Positions 25,327-34,383 are shown, counted from the first letter of the stretch. The stretch is DNA of 64,000 nucleotides from a virus (IMGVR_UViG_3300032236_000718:1-64000); one strand, 5' to 3'. Program-made: numbers and translations. Notes: generated from the sequence alone by a model not told the origin.

Positions 25327-25719
25327 ATGAATTATGAGAGACTAACTGATGATAACTTTTTAATCTACTGCGCCAGACACTATGATAATCCGCAATGCTA
25401 CTCCACTGAGGAGTTCATCGAGGATCTAAAGCGAATTAGATATATCAAGAAATTATTGACAAGATACATAGAGAATGGAGACTTGAAGGAGAGGTTAATA
25501 CTCAATCACGTCATCATTCTCTGTAACGTTTTTACAGCTGAGCATCTTTGCCGTATACTATATTTAAAGATGAAAGCACAATTTAGTTACGTTAAGCCTT
25601 TTTTGATTCTATTAAATATTATGCCAGAACGAATATACAATATTAAAGACGAAGACAATATAGACTTAAGTATGATACCGATGGATGAACGAATAATCGA
25701 CGCATTAAGGAAACTATAA
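25327..25719 (+). CDS. Conserved phage protein of unknown function
   Basis: 130 residues, helical, with Y-D-N-P-x-C and E-E-F-I-E-D-L-K-R-I-R-Y-I-K-K-L-L motifs recalled from many T4-like cyanophage proteins next to neck/holin genes. A GTG three bases upstream is the alternative start. Its stop overlaps the next ATG. Confidence 0.7.
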   Translation: MNYERLTDDNFLIYCARHYDNPQCYSTEEFIEDLKRIRYIKKLLTRYIENGDLKERLILNHVIILCNVFTAEHLCRILYLKMKAQFSYVKPFLILLNIMPERIYNIKDEDNIDLSMIPMDERIIDALRKL

Positions 25720-25877
25720 TGACTGAATCCGCAGTACCAGCAAATGCGATGGGCCCATCGAGTTCTACTTCAGGACCGATACAGACTATCGACCCTATTC
25801 TTCAAAGAGAGAAGAAAAAGAAACTACGCGACATAGCCCCTACACCTATGGTTAAAAGGCTAGTTCCAAATGGTTGA
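25719..25877 (+). CDS. Short conserved late peptide, 52 aa
   Basis: A short frame with overlapping start (TAATG) and stop (its last bases contain the next gene's ATG). It contains M-G-P-S-S-S-T-S-G-P-I-Q-T-I-D-P-I, a motif I recall from small proteins at this place in other T4-like phages, then a basic tail. Position and overlaps on both sides support it. Confidence 0.65.
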   Translation: MTESAVPANAMGPSSSTSGPIQTIDPILQREKKKKLRDIAPTPMVKRLVPNG

Positions 25878-26274
25878 AGATAGCGGATGGATCAACAATA
25901 GATTCGACAAGATTGATAACTGGATGCAGAGACTGACTGAGGTCTCTGTAGATCTTAAAAGCATGTTAGCTGTACATGAGCAGAGATTATCACAGCATGA
26001 TAAGCAGCAAGATTATATGGAAGACATAGTCGAGCAGCGTAGAGTACAAATGGACAAACAAATAGATGATGTGTATAATACGATGAGAGAACAGGATAAC
26101 AAGATTTTAGACGAGATTCATACTCTCAGAACTGAGTCAAATAAGCAGCACCAAGAGATGTCGAGCAAGATATCCAAGATGGAGCAGTTTATGTGGATGG
26201 CTATCGGAGGTGGTATGGTTGGTGTTTGGTTATTATCGTACGTAGCAAATTATTTCAAGATATTAGGACATTGA
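25870..26274 (+). CDS. Coiled-coil protein with C-terminal TM (holin/XhlA-like candidate)
   Basis: 134 residues. About 95 residues of predicted coiled coil are followed by one transmembrane segment (about 108-127) and a short tail. Topology is like XhlA-type membrane proteins that assist holins. No classical holin is otherwise evident in the window, although several tiny membrane proteins exist. Lies at the end of the late block. Confidence 0.6.
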   Translation: MVEDSGWINNRFDKIDNWMQRLTEVSVDLKSMLAVHEQRLSQHDKQQDYMEDIVEQRRVQMDKQIDDVYNTMREQDNKILDEIHTLRTESNKQHQEMSSKISKMEQFMWMAIGGGMVGVWLLSYVANYFKILGH

Positions 26275-26275
26275 T

Positions 26276-26479
26276 ATGGAAAAGCTAGCACATCTTATCG
26301 GTAAGACATTCGCCGAGTCATCAGACGTGATTAACGCATTCTCAGTATCTGTAGGTTGCCAAGCACTACCATGGCCGGAGGGAATTGGACTGGTCAGTGA
26401 GGATCCAGGCACGGTCATTGTGTACATAAACAATGATATCGACGACATTATTACAGGATTTAAGTTCGTCGCCCCATAA
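26276..26479 (+). CDS. Hypothetical protein, 67 aa
   Basis: A small protein with alternating hydrophobic strands, starting two bases after the coiled-coil gene. No recognised motif; the last gene before the primase promoter. Confidence 0.55.
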   Translation: MEKLAHLIGKTFAESSDVINAFSVSVGCQALPWPEGIGLVSEDPGTVIVYINNDIDDIITGFKFVAP

Positions 26480-26487
26480 AATAATTG

Positions 26488-26515
26488 TTTACAAATCCTT
26501 CGATTAGTGTATAAT
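26488..26515 (+). promoter_or_regulatory. Sigma70 promoter TTTACA-N16-TATAAT
   Basis: A perfect -10 and near-consensus -35, 23 bases before the primase start; the strongest-looking promoter of the window. Confidence 0.85.
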
Positions 26516-26537
26516 AGGACTATATTGGAGAGTAAAC

Positions 26538-27560
26538 ATGAACTGGTTAGACCAGAAATACGTCGGTCTATTGTCACACCGACTAGACAGATTCACACGA
26601 AAATCATCAGGTAAGTTTAACTTCCGCTGCCCAGTCTGCGGGGACTCACAGTCTAGTAAGTACAAGGCCAGAGGTTGGATCTATGACAAGCAGGGGCATG
26701 GTGTATTCCACTGCTTCAACTGTGAAGTGTCTATGGGTGTGCCTAAGTTCATCAAGATGCTTGACCAGGGGTTATACAATGAGTATAACATGGAGAAGAT
26801 TAGCCAGACCAAGACTCCGGAACAGGTCGATTTAGAGACGTTCGTAAACAAGATGAAGCCGCCTGTATTCCGTAAGGAAGGTATATTGAAAGGCCTCAAG
26901 AAGATTAGTCAGTTATCTCCTGACGATCCGCTGAAGAAGTATGTGGTCAATCGTCTGATACCTAATCCATATCATGCCAAGCTGTTTAAGTGCCCTAACT
27001 TCTACTCTTTTGTGAATGACTTAGTGCCTGATAAGTTCTCTAAAGAGTCACTAGACCATGACGAGACACGATTACTCATTCCTTTCATAAACAAGGAAGG
27101 TAAGGTGCACGCTGTTCAGGGTAGATCGCTGAAGAGCACTGGTGTAAAGTATATAACTATAGTGTTAGACGAGAGTGTGGAGAAACTATATGGTCTGGAT
27201 ACCGTTGACTTTACTCGCAGCTATTATGTTCTGGAAGGACCCATTGACAGTATGTTTATCCCTAACAGTATCGCTACTGCTGGTGGTGATATTGTTTCCG
27301 CACTACCTAGTGCTTACAAATCAAACGCCGTCGTTGTGTATGACAACGAGCCAAGATCTAAAGATACGATAAAGAAGATCGATAAAGCTATTATGCAAGG
27401 TTTTAAGGTCTGTATATGGCCTGAAAATTTAGAGCATAAAGATGTTAATGATATGGTAAAATCGGGCCTCAGCGCAGAGTTTATCAGATATATAATAGAC
27501 CAAAATACATATAAAGACCTAGCAGCTAAGATGGCTCTCACTAAATGGAGTAAGAGATGA
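26538..27560 (+). CDS. 61: DNA primase (T4 gp61 type)
   Basis: 340 residues. The N-terminal zinc motif is C-P-V-C-G...C-F-N-C (residues about 32-63). A Toprim-like core follows (E-G-P-I-D-S-M-F and V-V-V-Y-D-N-E). It makes RNA primers with the gp41-type helicase. The next gene overlaps by ATGA. Confidence 0.92.
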   Translation: MNWLDQKYVGLLSHRLDRFTRKSSGKFNFRCPVCGDSQSSKYKARGWIYDKQGHGVFHCFNCEVSMGVPKFIKMLDQGLYNEYNMEKISQTKTPEQVDLETFVNKMKPPVFRKEGILKGLKKISQLSPDDPLKKYVVNRLIPNPYHAKLFKCPNFYSFVNDLVPDKFSKESLDHDETRLLIPFINKEGKVHAVQGRSLKSTGVKYITIVLDESVEKLYGLDTVDFTRSYYVLEGPIDSMFIPNSIATAGGDIVSALPSAYKSNAVVVYDNEPRSKDTIKKIDKAIMQGFKVCIWPENLEHKDVNDMVKSGLSAEFIRYIIDQNTYKDLAAKMALTKWSKR

Positions 27561-28213
27561 ATACAGCGAATATTATAGGTGTGACGAGACCAACAAGCGG
27601 ACTGGGTGTGGATGAGTTCATATCGTATGTCGCGCGTGTGTCTAACCCATCTAATCAAAATAACAAAGAGACATCGCAGAAACTGCTGAAGTATCTTATT
27701 AAGAATAAGCACTGGTCACCATTTGAGATGGTGCACATAGTCATGGAGATTAATACAACTCGTGATATCGCTCGTCAAATCCTTAGGCATCGCTCTTTCT
27801 CCTTTCAGGAGTTCAGCCAGCGATATGCAGACCCCACAGCCGACATGGGTTTCCAGACTCGTGAGGCACGTCTACAAGATACTAAGAACAGACAAAACTC
27901 TATAGAGACAGACGATGAGCGGCTTGAAGTTGAATGGCAGTTTAAACAATCACAACTCATATTACAGGCTAAACACGCGTATGCTTGGGCGATTGATAAT
28001 GGCATTGCAAAAGAACAGGCTCGTGCAGTATTGCCAGAAGGTCTTACTTCTTCTCGTCTTTACATGGCTGGTTCTCTTAGAAGTTGGATACACTATTGTG
28101 AGCTACGCATGGGTAATGGTACACAGAAAGAACATAGAGAAATAGCAAGGGATGCGTGGTATCAAATAACAGCAGAGTTTCCCTCGTTAAAGGATACACT
28201 AGAGGTCGTATAA
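27557..28213 (+). CDS. thyX: Flavin-dependent thymidylate synthase ThyX
   Basis: 218 residues. The ThyX motif R-H-R-S-F-S-F-Q-E-F-S-Q-R is at 77-89. It methylates dUMP to dTMP using methylene-folate, FAD and NADPH. Translationally coupled to primase and nine bases before nrdA, forming a DNA-precursor operon. Confidence 0.96.
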   Translation: MNTANIIGVTRPTSGLGVDEFISYVARVSNPSNQNNKETSQKLLKYLIKNKHWSPFEMVHIVMEINTTRDIARQILRHRSFSFQEFSQRYADPTADMGFQTREARLQDTKNRQNSIETDDERLEVEWQFKQSQLILQAKHAYAWAIDNGIAKEQARAVLPEGLTSSRLYMAGSLRSWIHYCELRMGNGTQKEHREIARDAWYQITAEFPSLKDTLEVV

Positions 28214-28222
28214 GGAGATAAG

Positions 28223-30496
28223 ATGATATCGGTAGTAAAAAGAAACGGAACAAAAGAAGCATTAGACCTCAATAAATTTCATAAAGTCGTAGAGTGGGCA
28301 TGCGAGGGTATAACAGGAGTATCAGAGAGTGAGATCGAGATTAAGTCTCAGATCCAGTTCTTTAATGGTATGAAGACCACTGATATTCAAGAGACACTCA
28401 TCAAGGCAGCCGCAGATCTTATCTCTGAGGATACACCTAATTATCAATATGTCGCTGGCAACTTAATTAATTACAACTTGAGAAAGGAAGTATACGGTGA
28501 TTTTAATCCAATTGATCTTGCTACTCATATTAAACAAGTTGTTGATGGAGGATATTATGACCCTGAGATCCTATCATGGTACGGACCAGACGATCTGCGA
28601 TTACTCAACAGCTATATTGATCATAAGCGCGATTTCACTCTTACGTATGCTGGTATGGAACAGTTTCGTGGTAAGTACCTAGTCAAAAATCGTGTTACTA
28701 GTAAATACTACGAGACACCTCAGATGACTTTTATGCTCATCGCAATGGTGCTCTTTAGAGACTATAAAGAAGACCGCTTAAAATGGATTAAAGAACTATA
28801 TGACTCAGTTTCTAATTTCGAGATATCGCTTCCTACGCCAATCATGGCTGGACTACGTACACCACAAAAGCAATTTAGCTCTTGTGTTCTTATCGAGACA
28901 AACGACAGCCTTGACTCTATTAATGCTACGAGCTCTTCGATTGTTAAGTACGTTTCTCAAAAAGCTGGTATTGGCATTGGCGCAGGTCGCATTCGCGCTG
29001 TTGGTAGTCCTATTCGTAATGGTGACGCGTCTCACACTGGCGTTATTCCGTTCTATAAGCATTTTCAGTCAGCAGTTAAGTCATGCAGCCAAGGAGGTGT
29101 ACGAGGTGGTGCAGCTACTCTTTACTATCCTGCATGGCATCTGGAAGTAGAAGACATTTTAGTATTAAAAAACAACAAAGGAACAGAGGATAATCGTGTT
29201 AGACACCTTGATTACGGAGTACAGTTTAACCGAGTTTTATATGAACGTCTGCTTACAGGCGGCAATATTACTCTATTCAGCCCTTCTGATGTACCTGATC
29301 TTTACGATGCGTTCTTCACTGACGTGGACAAGTTTAAAGAACTCTATGAAAAGTACGAGCGCTCTAAAGTTCGCAAGAAAGTAGTATCGGCTATCGACTT
29401 ATTCTCTGCGTTCATGCAAGAGCGTAAGGATACAGGTCGCATTTACCTACAAAACGTAGATCATGCGAATGATCACGGTTCCTTCATCAAGGAGTTAGCA
29501 CCTATTCGCATGAGCAACCTGTGCTCAGAGATCGACTTGCCTACTAAGCCACTCAACGATCTTAATGATCCTGATGGTGAGATCTCACTGTGCACACTAG
29601 CAGCAATTAATTGGGGGAAGATTAAAGATCCAAATGATTTTGAGCGTCCTTGTACTCTTATTGTCCGTGCTCTCGATGAGCTACTTAGTTATCAAGACTA
29701 TCCTGTCCTTGCAGCCAGAAACTCAACCATGGCACGAAGACCCCTTGGTGTGGGCATTATTAATCTCGCTTATTGGTTGGCTCGCAATGATCTTACTTAT
29801 CAGCATATCGACACTGAAGGTTTAAAGAAAGTTCATGAGTACGCCGAAGCTTGGTCTTACTATCTCATTAAAGCCTCGATTGATCTCGCAGCTGAAAAGG
29901 GAGCTCCTTCCAAGTCTAACCAGACCAAGTACTCCCAAGGCATCATGCCTATCGACACCTATAAGAGAGAAGTAGATGAACTTGTAACTCCTGATTACAA
30001 GTTGGATTGGAACTTATTACGTGAAAGGGCTAAACAGTATGGCATTCGTAACTCCACCCTCATGGCACTCATGCCAGCGGAGACCTCTGCTCAGATATCA
30101 AACTCGACAAACGGCATCGAGCCGGTTAGGTCTCTCATCACTGTTAAGCAGAGCAAAGACGGTGTTCTCAAGCAAGTCGTACCAGAGATCAGACGTCTTA
30201 AGAGAAAGTACGATCTGCTTTGGGAGCAAGTTTCCCCGGAAGGCTATATTAAGATCGCTAGCGTGCTGCAAAAGTTTATCGATCAGGGAATATCAGTAAA
30301 CACATCATATAATCCTAAGTTCTATGATGAGGAGCAGATACCTATGTCGACAATGCTGCAGCACATGCTGATGTTCTATAAGTATGGTGGAAAGCAACTC
30401 TACTACTTCAATACAAACGATCAGGCAGGCGAGATTGATCTAGGATCTCCACTCGGTGAGCTTGACGACGAGGACTGCGAGGCTTGTAAGATATGA
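28223..30496 (+). CDS. nrdA: Ribonucleotide reductase class Ia, large subunit
   Basis: 757 residues, full length. An ATP-cone-like N-terminus is followed by the reductase barrel with active-site C-V (in S-S-C-V-L-I) and N-L-C-S-E, and P-A-E-T-S-A-Q-I-S-N. The C-terminal redox pair is C-E-A-C-K-I, the shuttle cysteines as in bacterial NrdA. No intron or intein. Works with NrdB (31471) and glutaredoxin (35767). Confidence 0.97.
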   Translation: MISVVKRNGTKEALDLNKFHKVVEWACEGITGVSESEIEIKSQIQFFNGMKTTDIQETLIKAAADLISEDTPNYQYVAGNLINYNLRKEVYGDFNPIDLATHIKQVVDGGYYDPEILSWYGPDDLRLLNSYIDHKRDFTLTYAGMEQFRGKYLVKNRVTSKYYETPQMTFMLIAMVLFRDYKEDRLKWIKELYDSVSNFEISLPTPIMAGLRTPQKQFSSCVLIETNDSLDSINATSSSIVKYVSQKAGIGIGAGRIRAVGSPIRNGDASHTGVIPFYKHFQSAVKSCSQGGVRGGAATLYYPAWHLEVEDILVLKNNKGTEDNRVRHLDYGVQFNRVLYERLLTGGNITLFSPSDVPDLYDAFFTDVDKFKELYEKYERSKVRKKVVSAIDLFSAFMQERKDTGRIYLQNVDHANDHGSFIKELAPIRMSNLCSEIDLPTKPLNDLNDPDGEISLCTLAAINWGKIKDPNDFERPCTLIVRALDELLSYQDYPVLAARNSTMARRPLGVGIINLAYWLARNDLTYQHIDTEGLKKVHEYAEAWSYYLIKASIDLAAEKGAPSKSNQTKYSQGIMPIDTYKREVDELVTPDYKLDWNLLRERAKQYGIRNSTLMALMPAETSAQISNSTNGIEPVRSLITVKQSKDGVLKQVVPEIRRLKRKYDLLWEQVSPEGYIKIASVLQKFIDQGISVNTSYNPKFYDEEQIPMSTMLQHMLMFYKYGGKQLYYFNTNDQAGEIDLGSPLGELDDEDCEACKI

Positions 30497-30864
30497 CACT
30501 AAAGGTTAGAACATACTTAGCTGAAGTAGATGGTCGTGGTATTGGTCTCTTTGCAGACCAAGATATTAGGGAAGGTGCACTCGTGTGGGTGCACGATCCT
30601 ATCATCGATGGTTGGTTACCTGATCCTGAAGACTATCCATATGATGATATTACCAGAGAGACATTTACATGGATGTACTGCTATGACAAGACACTTAAAA
30701 AGTTTATCATGTTTGCAGACAATGTCAGGTTTATAAATCACAGTGAAGATCCTAACCTCGATTGTCCTACTAAATATATACACTATGCAGCTAGAGACAT
30801 CATGGCTGGTGAGGAGATTACCTGCAACTATAACGATGTCTGCGATAACGGATTAGGATTCTAA
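30493..30864 (+). CDS. SET-domain protein (putative lysine methyltransferase)
   Basis: A 123-residue minimal SET domain. G-R-G-I-G-L-F-A (14-21), R-F-I-N-H-S-E-D-P-N (79-88) and G-E-E-I-T-C-N-Y (106-113) match the AdoMet-binding and catalytic motifs of SET methyltransferases. No pre-SET or post-SET zinc cluster. ATGA overlap with nrdA shows it is translated with the reductase. Substrate unknown; a host or phage protein lysine is likely. Confidence 0.88.
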   Translation: MTLKVRTYLAEVDGRGIGLFADQDIREGALVWVHDPIIDGWLPDPEDYPYDDITRETFTWMYCYDKTLKKFIMFADNVRFINHSEDPNLDCPTKYIHYAARDIMAGEEITCNYNDVCDNGLGF

Positions 30865-30865
30865 G

Positions 30866-31087
30866 ATGAAACAACTGGACGTACCCTTGTGTTTCTGGAC
30901 ACCAAAGGGAAAAGCATGGGCTCACTTTGTCATCGACTATGGCATGGAGCATGATCTACTCTGGGTATGTTTTCAAAATGATACAGGTGAGTGTTGGACC
31001 TGGAATAATAGAGATATAAGACTCGATCAAAACTTTACTTATGGAAGAAAATATGAAAAACCAATTCTCGATGACAAAGCTGGTTGA
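30866..31087 (+). CDS. Conserved hypothetical protein, 73 aa
   Basis: Trp-rich small protein (H-D-L-L-W-V-C-F and G-E-C-W-T-W-N-N motifs) between the two reductase genes. The W-x-W-N-N-x-D-I-R pattern is found in small phage proteins near nrd genes as I recall. Function unknown. Confidence 0.65.
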   Translation: MKQLDVPLCFWTPKGKAWAHFVIDYGMEHDLLWVCFQNDTGECWTWNNRDIRLDQNFTYGRKYEKPILDDKAG

Positions 31088-31259
31088 CTACCTAAAAAAC
31101 TCTGACATCATTATCACTATTCTGCTAAATCCATCTAGATGGTCATTTTATTTTGACTATAGTACACACAGCGATCAAGATCCTGGATTAGTACTCGACT
31201 TAATTGTGAAGTTAGGTTTTATTAAGTTTTATATGTTTATAGATGATGGGAGATGGTGA
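31053..31259 (+). CDS. Hypothetical protein, 68 aa
   Basis: Overlaps the previous gene by 35 bases in another frame. The chosen ATG (31053) has GGAAG a few bases upstream. Helical with a hydrophobic C-terminal third. Stop overlaps the next start. Confidence 0.5.
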   Translation: MKNQFSMTKLVDYLKNSDIIITILLNPSRWSFYFDYSTHSDQDPGLVLDLIVKLGFIKFYMFIDDGRW

Positions 31260-31471
31260 TGGATGAACAAACTACTAAGGATCTTAAGGCTTACAAAGAA
31301 GGCTTTAAGGATGGATACAACGAGGCAGTGAGATTTTATATTACTAATCCAATGCTTAATATGCGTCCAAAAGACAATCCTTGGTCACATGGATGCCCAG
31401 TGTGTGGCAGAACTGGACCTGATGCTATGGTCTGCTATTCTTCTAATTGTCCAACAAGAGTAACCTGCTAA
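31259..31471 (+). CDS. Small zinc-ribbon protein
   Basis: 70 residues. The C-terminus is C-P-V-C-G-R-T-G then C-Y-S-S-N-C and a final C, a likely zinc ribbon. The start at 31259 fits GGGAG at 31248-31252 better than the in-frame ATG at 31253. Overlaps nrdB by one base. It might help the reductase or act in regulation; no direct evidence. Confidence 0.65.
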   Translation: MDEQTTKDLKAYKEGFKDGYNEAVRFYITNPMLNMRPKDNPWSHGCPVCGRTGPDAMVCYSSNCPTRVTC

Positions 31472-32586
31472 TGTCAGTATTTGATGCAACTAATCATAAA
31501 GATCCAACTAAAGTCAAAGCATTCTTTGATGATCCTGTAACTATCGCACGTTACGATAAGCAGAAGTATCCATTTCTCGAGAAGCTTACACAGTCTCAAC
31601 TTGGTTTCTTTTGGAGACCTGAAGAGATTGATGTATTCCGTGACTCTAAAGACTTTAAAGCATTGACGAAGCATGAGCAACACATCTTTACCTCCAATCT
31701 TAAGAGACAAATCCTTCTCGACTCTGTACAAGGACGTGCACCAACAGCAGCATTCAGTCCTATCTGCTCACTTCCTGAGCTCGAGAACTGGATCCTTACA
31801 TGGGCATTCAGCGAATCTATCCACTCACGTAGTTACACTCACATCATTCGGAACGTATACGCTGATCCGTCAGTCATCTTCGACGGAATGATGGACATGA
31901 AAGAGATTGTAGACTGCGCTGGTGACATCAGCAAGTACTACGATAATCTGATTATGTTGAACAATTTCCACGAATTGAGTGGATATAAAATAGATGCTGG
32001 TATTTCAGATTATAGTGATCTTTATAAACACAAGAAAGCTTTGTGGCTTACTCTCATGTCAGTTAATATTCTAGAAGGTGTTCGCTTCTATGTAAGCTTT
32101 GCCTGCTCTTGGGCTTTTGCTGAGGTAAAGAAGATGGAGGGTAATGCTAAGATCATCAAGCTAATTGCCCGTGATGAGAACCTTCATCTTGCAGGTACAC
32201 AGCAACTACTTAAGGTACTACCGACTGATGATCCTGACTTTGCTAAGATACGTGAAGAGACAAAGGATGAGTGCATCAAGATGTTTGTTGACGCAGTCAA
32301 TCAAGAGAAAGCATGGGCTAACTATCTATTCAAGGATGGCTCAATGATAGGCTTAAATGAAGCTCTTTTGGTTGAATATATAGAGTGGATAGGGCACAAG
32401 AGAATGACCGCAGTCGGTCTTCCATGTCCTTATAAAACCGGGTCTAATCCTCTGCCGTGGACGCAGAAGTGGATCAGCGGTGCTGAAGTTCAAGTAGCTC
32501 CACAAGAAACTGAGATCACCAGCTATATTGGCGGTGGCGTTAAGAAGGATGTTAATAATGATTCGTTTAAAGGTTTTTCTCTTTAG
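31471..32586 (+). CDS. nrdB: Ribonucleotide reductase class Ia, small subunit
   Basis: 371 residues from the ATG at 31471. The di-iron and radical motifs are present: L-L-D-S-V-Q-G-R, W-A-F-S-E-S-I-H-S-R-S-Y-T-H-I (Glu, His and the radical Tyr) and R-D-E-N-L-H-L. Provides the tyrosyl radical to NrdA. Overlaps the zinc-ribbon gene by one base and the nuclease start by 29 bases. Confidence 0.95.
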   Translation: MSVFDATNHKDPTKVKAFFDDPVTIARYDKQKYPFLEKLTQSQLGFFWRPEEIDVFRDSKDFKALTKHEQHIFTSNLKRQILLDSVQGRAPTAAFSPICSLPELENWILTWAFSESIHSRSYTHIIRNVYADPSVIFDGMMDMKEIVDCAGDISKYYDNLIMLNNFHELSGYKIDAGISDYSDLYKHKKALWLTLMSVNILEGVRFYVSFACSWAFAEVKKMEGNAKIIKLIARDENLHLAGTQQLLKVLPTDDPDFAKIREETKDECIKMFVDAVNQEKAWANYLFKDGSMIGLNEALLVEYIEWIGHKRMTAVGLPCPYKTGSNPLPWTQKWISGAEVQVAPQETEITSYIGGGVKKDVNNDSFKGFSL

Positions 32587-33361
32587 TCTATTAATCGCTG
32601 CATCAGCGTATGCTGCTGATCAGCAACCACCAAAACCAGTTGATACTTGTAAAGTACAGGTACCCTACGGACAACCATCAACAGTTTCAGGTCATCCTGT
32701 TATTTGTCGTAATGCTTACATACTCGAATCCGATCCCGTTGCCAAGATTCCTAACTGGGTCGCATGGACACTTACACCTGACCATGCCATCGGTTGTGTT
32801 GCTCGTACTAATGCTTTCGCAACTGACCAATCTCTTTTAACAGTTGGTCACGCAACGCCAGCTGACTATGCAGGATCTGGTTATGACCAAGGTCACTTAG
32901 CTAATGATGCAGACATGTCATGGGATCCACAAGTAGAGCATGAGTCATTCTATATGTCTAACATGAGTCCACAGTTACCATCAGTTAATCGTGGCACATG
33001 GAAGAACCTTGAGTCTGCTGAGCGCGCATGGGTGTATAAGCTTAAGCATCCATTCACTATAATTGCTGGTAATATCTACTCAGCTAATGATAAGACTATT
33101 GGTCTTAATAAAGTTGTAGTTCCTGACTATCTCTTTAAGATTGTTACTGATGACACTACTAAGCAGACATATGCATTTTTGTTTCCACACAAAGATGGAC
33201 TAGACGCCGATTTCACTAAATACCAGGTGACGGTTGCCGACGTAGAGAAGGCGAGCGGTATCACATTCTCTATTCCTGATGCTAAGACAGTGAAGAACAA
33301 GGTCCCAGAAACGGATCTCAAGACTCTCGCAGACGACAAGAAAAAGCAATGTAAGGAGTAA
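32558..33361 (+). CDS. Exported DNA/RNA non-specific endonuclease
   Basis: 267 residues with a Sec signal peptide (1-19). The NUC1/EndA motif reads D-Q-G-H-L-A-N-D-A-D-M (catalytic His113; the usual Arg is Gln), and S-N-M-S-P-Q...N...W...E supplies the Mg ligands. GGAT-type spacing supports the ATG at 32558. It should cleave nucleic acid in the periplasm or outside the cell. Lying after nrdB, it could feed nucleotide scavenging or destroy incoming phage DNA. Confidence 0.88.
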   Translation: MIRLKVFLFSLLIAASAYAADQQPPKPVDTCKVQVPYGQPSTVSGHPVICRNAYILESDPVAKIPNWVAWTLTPDHAIGCVARTNAFATDQSLLTVGHATPADYAGSGYDQGHLANDADMSWDPQVEHESFYMSNMSPQLPSVNRGTWKNLESAERAWVYKLKHPFTIIAGNIYSANDKTIGLNKVVVPDYLFKIVTDDTTKQTYAFLFPHKDGLDADFTKYQVTVADVEKASGITFSIPDAKTVKNKVPETDLKTLADDKKKQCKE

Positions 33362-33364
33362 CAA

Positions 33365-33619
33365 ATGGCCGACATAGAAATGGAAGACCTCATCAACATT
33401 CTTAAGGATACTGTTGATGATGAAGCGCAACGCACCAACATTTACCACGACCTAATCAACCTCTTCATCTCTGAAGGTGAAGACGACTTCGGCGACGTAG
33501 TCGGCATGGATGATGCATTTGATACCGCTCATGATGAAATCGAAGCTAATATGACTATTGAAGAGTCAGACTACGATGAAGAAGATGAGGAAGAACTCGA
33601 CGAAGAAGACGAAGAGTAA
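33365..33619 (+). CDS. Very acidic small protein
   Basis: 84 residues with a C-terminal run of almost only Asp/Glu. The strong negative charge is compatible with a DNA-mimic inhibitor or a histone-like binding partner, but no family is recognised. Follows the nuclease gene after three bases. Confidence 0.6.
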   Translation: MADIEMEDLINILKDTVDDEAQRTNIYHDLINLFISEGEDDFGDVVGMDDAFDTAHDEIEANMTIEESDYDEEDEEELDEEDEE

Positions 33620-33624
33620 TACTC

Positions 33625-34383
33625 GTGAATAGGTATCGCACCGTCTTTATATCTGACACTCATCTTGGAACTAAGATGAGCCAGTCTAGATTCCTATTAG
33701 ACTTTCTTAAATCATTTGAGTGCGATACCTTATATCTTGTTGGCGATATTATCGATGGCTGGGCGATGCACAAGAGCTTCTACTGGCCACAAGAGCATAA
33801 TGACGTTATACAGAAATTAATGCGTAAGGCTCGTAAGGGCACCAAGATAGTCTATCTTCCTGGTAACCATGACGAGTTCTTACGCAGTTTCTGTGACACC
33901 ACATTTGGTGAGATATCACTTGTAGATAAAGATATTCACACCGGTGTAGATGGCAAGAAGTATCTGGTCATGCACGGTGATCAGTTCGACGTTGTAGTAA
34001 ACAACATGAAGTGGTTATCACACCTTGGTAGCTGGGCATATGACGTGACTATTGACATTAATGTCCTATTGTCAAAGTTTAGATCCATGCTAGGCAGACC
34101 ATACTGGTCACTCAGCGCGTGGGCAAAGTACAAGGTAAAGACCGCAGTCAACTTTATAGGTGACTACGAAGAGAACCTAACATCCTATGCTAATAGCAAG
34201 GGAGCAGATGGTATAATCTGTGGGCACATTCATCATCCAAACATACGTGACATCGACGGAATTACATATATAAACTGTGGCGACTGGTGTGAGACCTGTA
34301 GCGCTGTAGTCGAGCACCTCGATGGTACGATGGAAGTGATAATGTGGAATGAGTTACGAGAATCCATGGACGTTCAACAATAA
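33625..34383 (+). CDS. LpxH-like metallophosphoesterase
   Basis: 252 residues with all calcineurin-type motifs: D-T-H-L-G, G-D-I-I-D-G-W, G-N-H-D-E, H-G-D-Q-F-D and G-H-I-H-H-P. The overall layout matches the UDP-2,3-diacylglucosamine diphosphatase-like (LpxH-type) proteins of alphaproteobacteria, which hydrolyse a lipid A precursor. GTG start. Overlaps the GIY-YIG gene. Could alter lipid A synthesis in the infected cell; substrate not proven. Confidence 0.85.
   Translation: MNRYRTVFISDTHLGTKMSQSRFLLDFLKSFECDTLYLVGDIIDGWAMHKSFYWPQEHNDVIQKLMRKARKGTKIVYLPGNHDEFLRSFCDTTFGEISLVDKDIHTGVDGKKYLVMHGDQFDVVVNNMKWLSHLGSWAYDVTIDINVLLSKFRSMLGRPYWSLSAWAKYKVKTAVNFIGDYEENLTSYANSKGADGIICGHIHHPNIRDIDGITYINCGDWCETCSAVVEHLDGTMEVIMWNELRESMDVQQ

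Noticed and set aside
27314-27712. 132-aa minus-strand frame over the primase/ThyX junction
   Set aside because: Antisense to two certain genes with no start signals.
10859-30496. Introns or inteins in polymerase, uvsX or nrdA
   Set aside because: All are continuous and of normal length with intact motifs, despite a GIY-YIG gene elsewhere.
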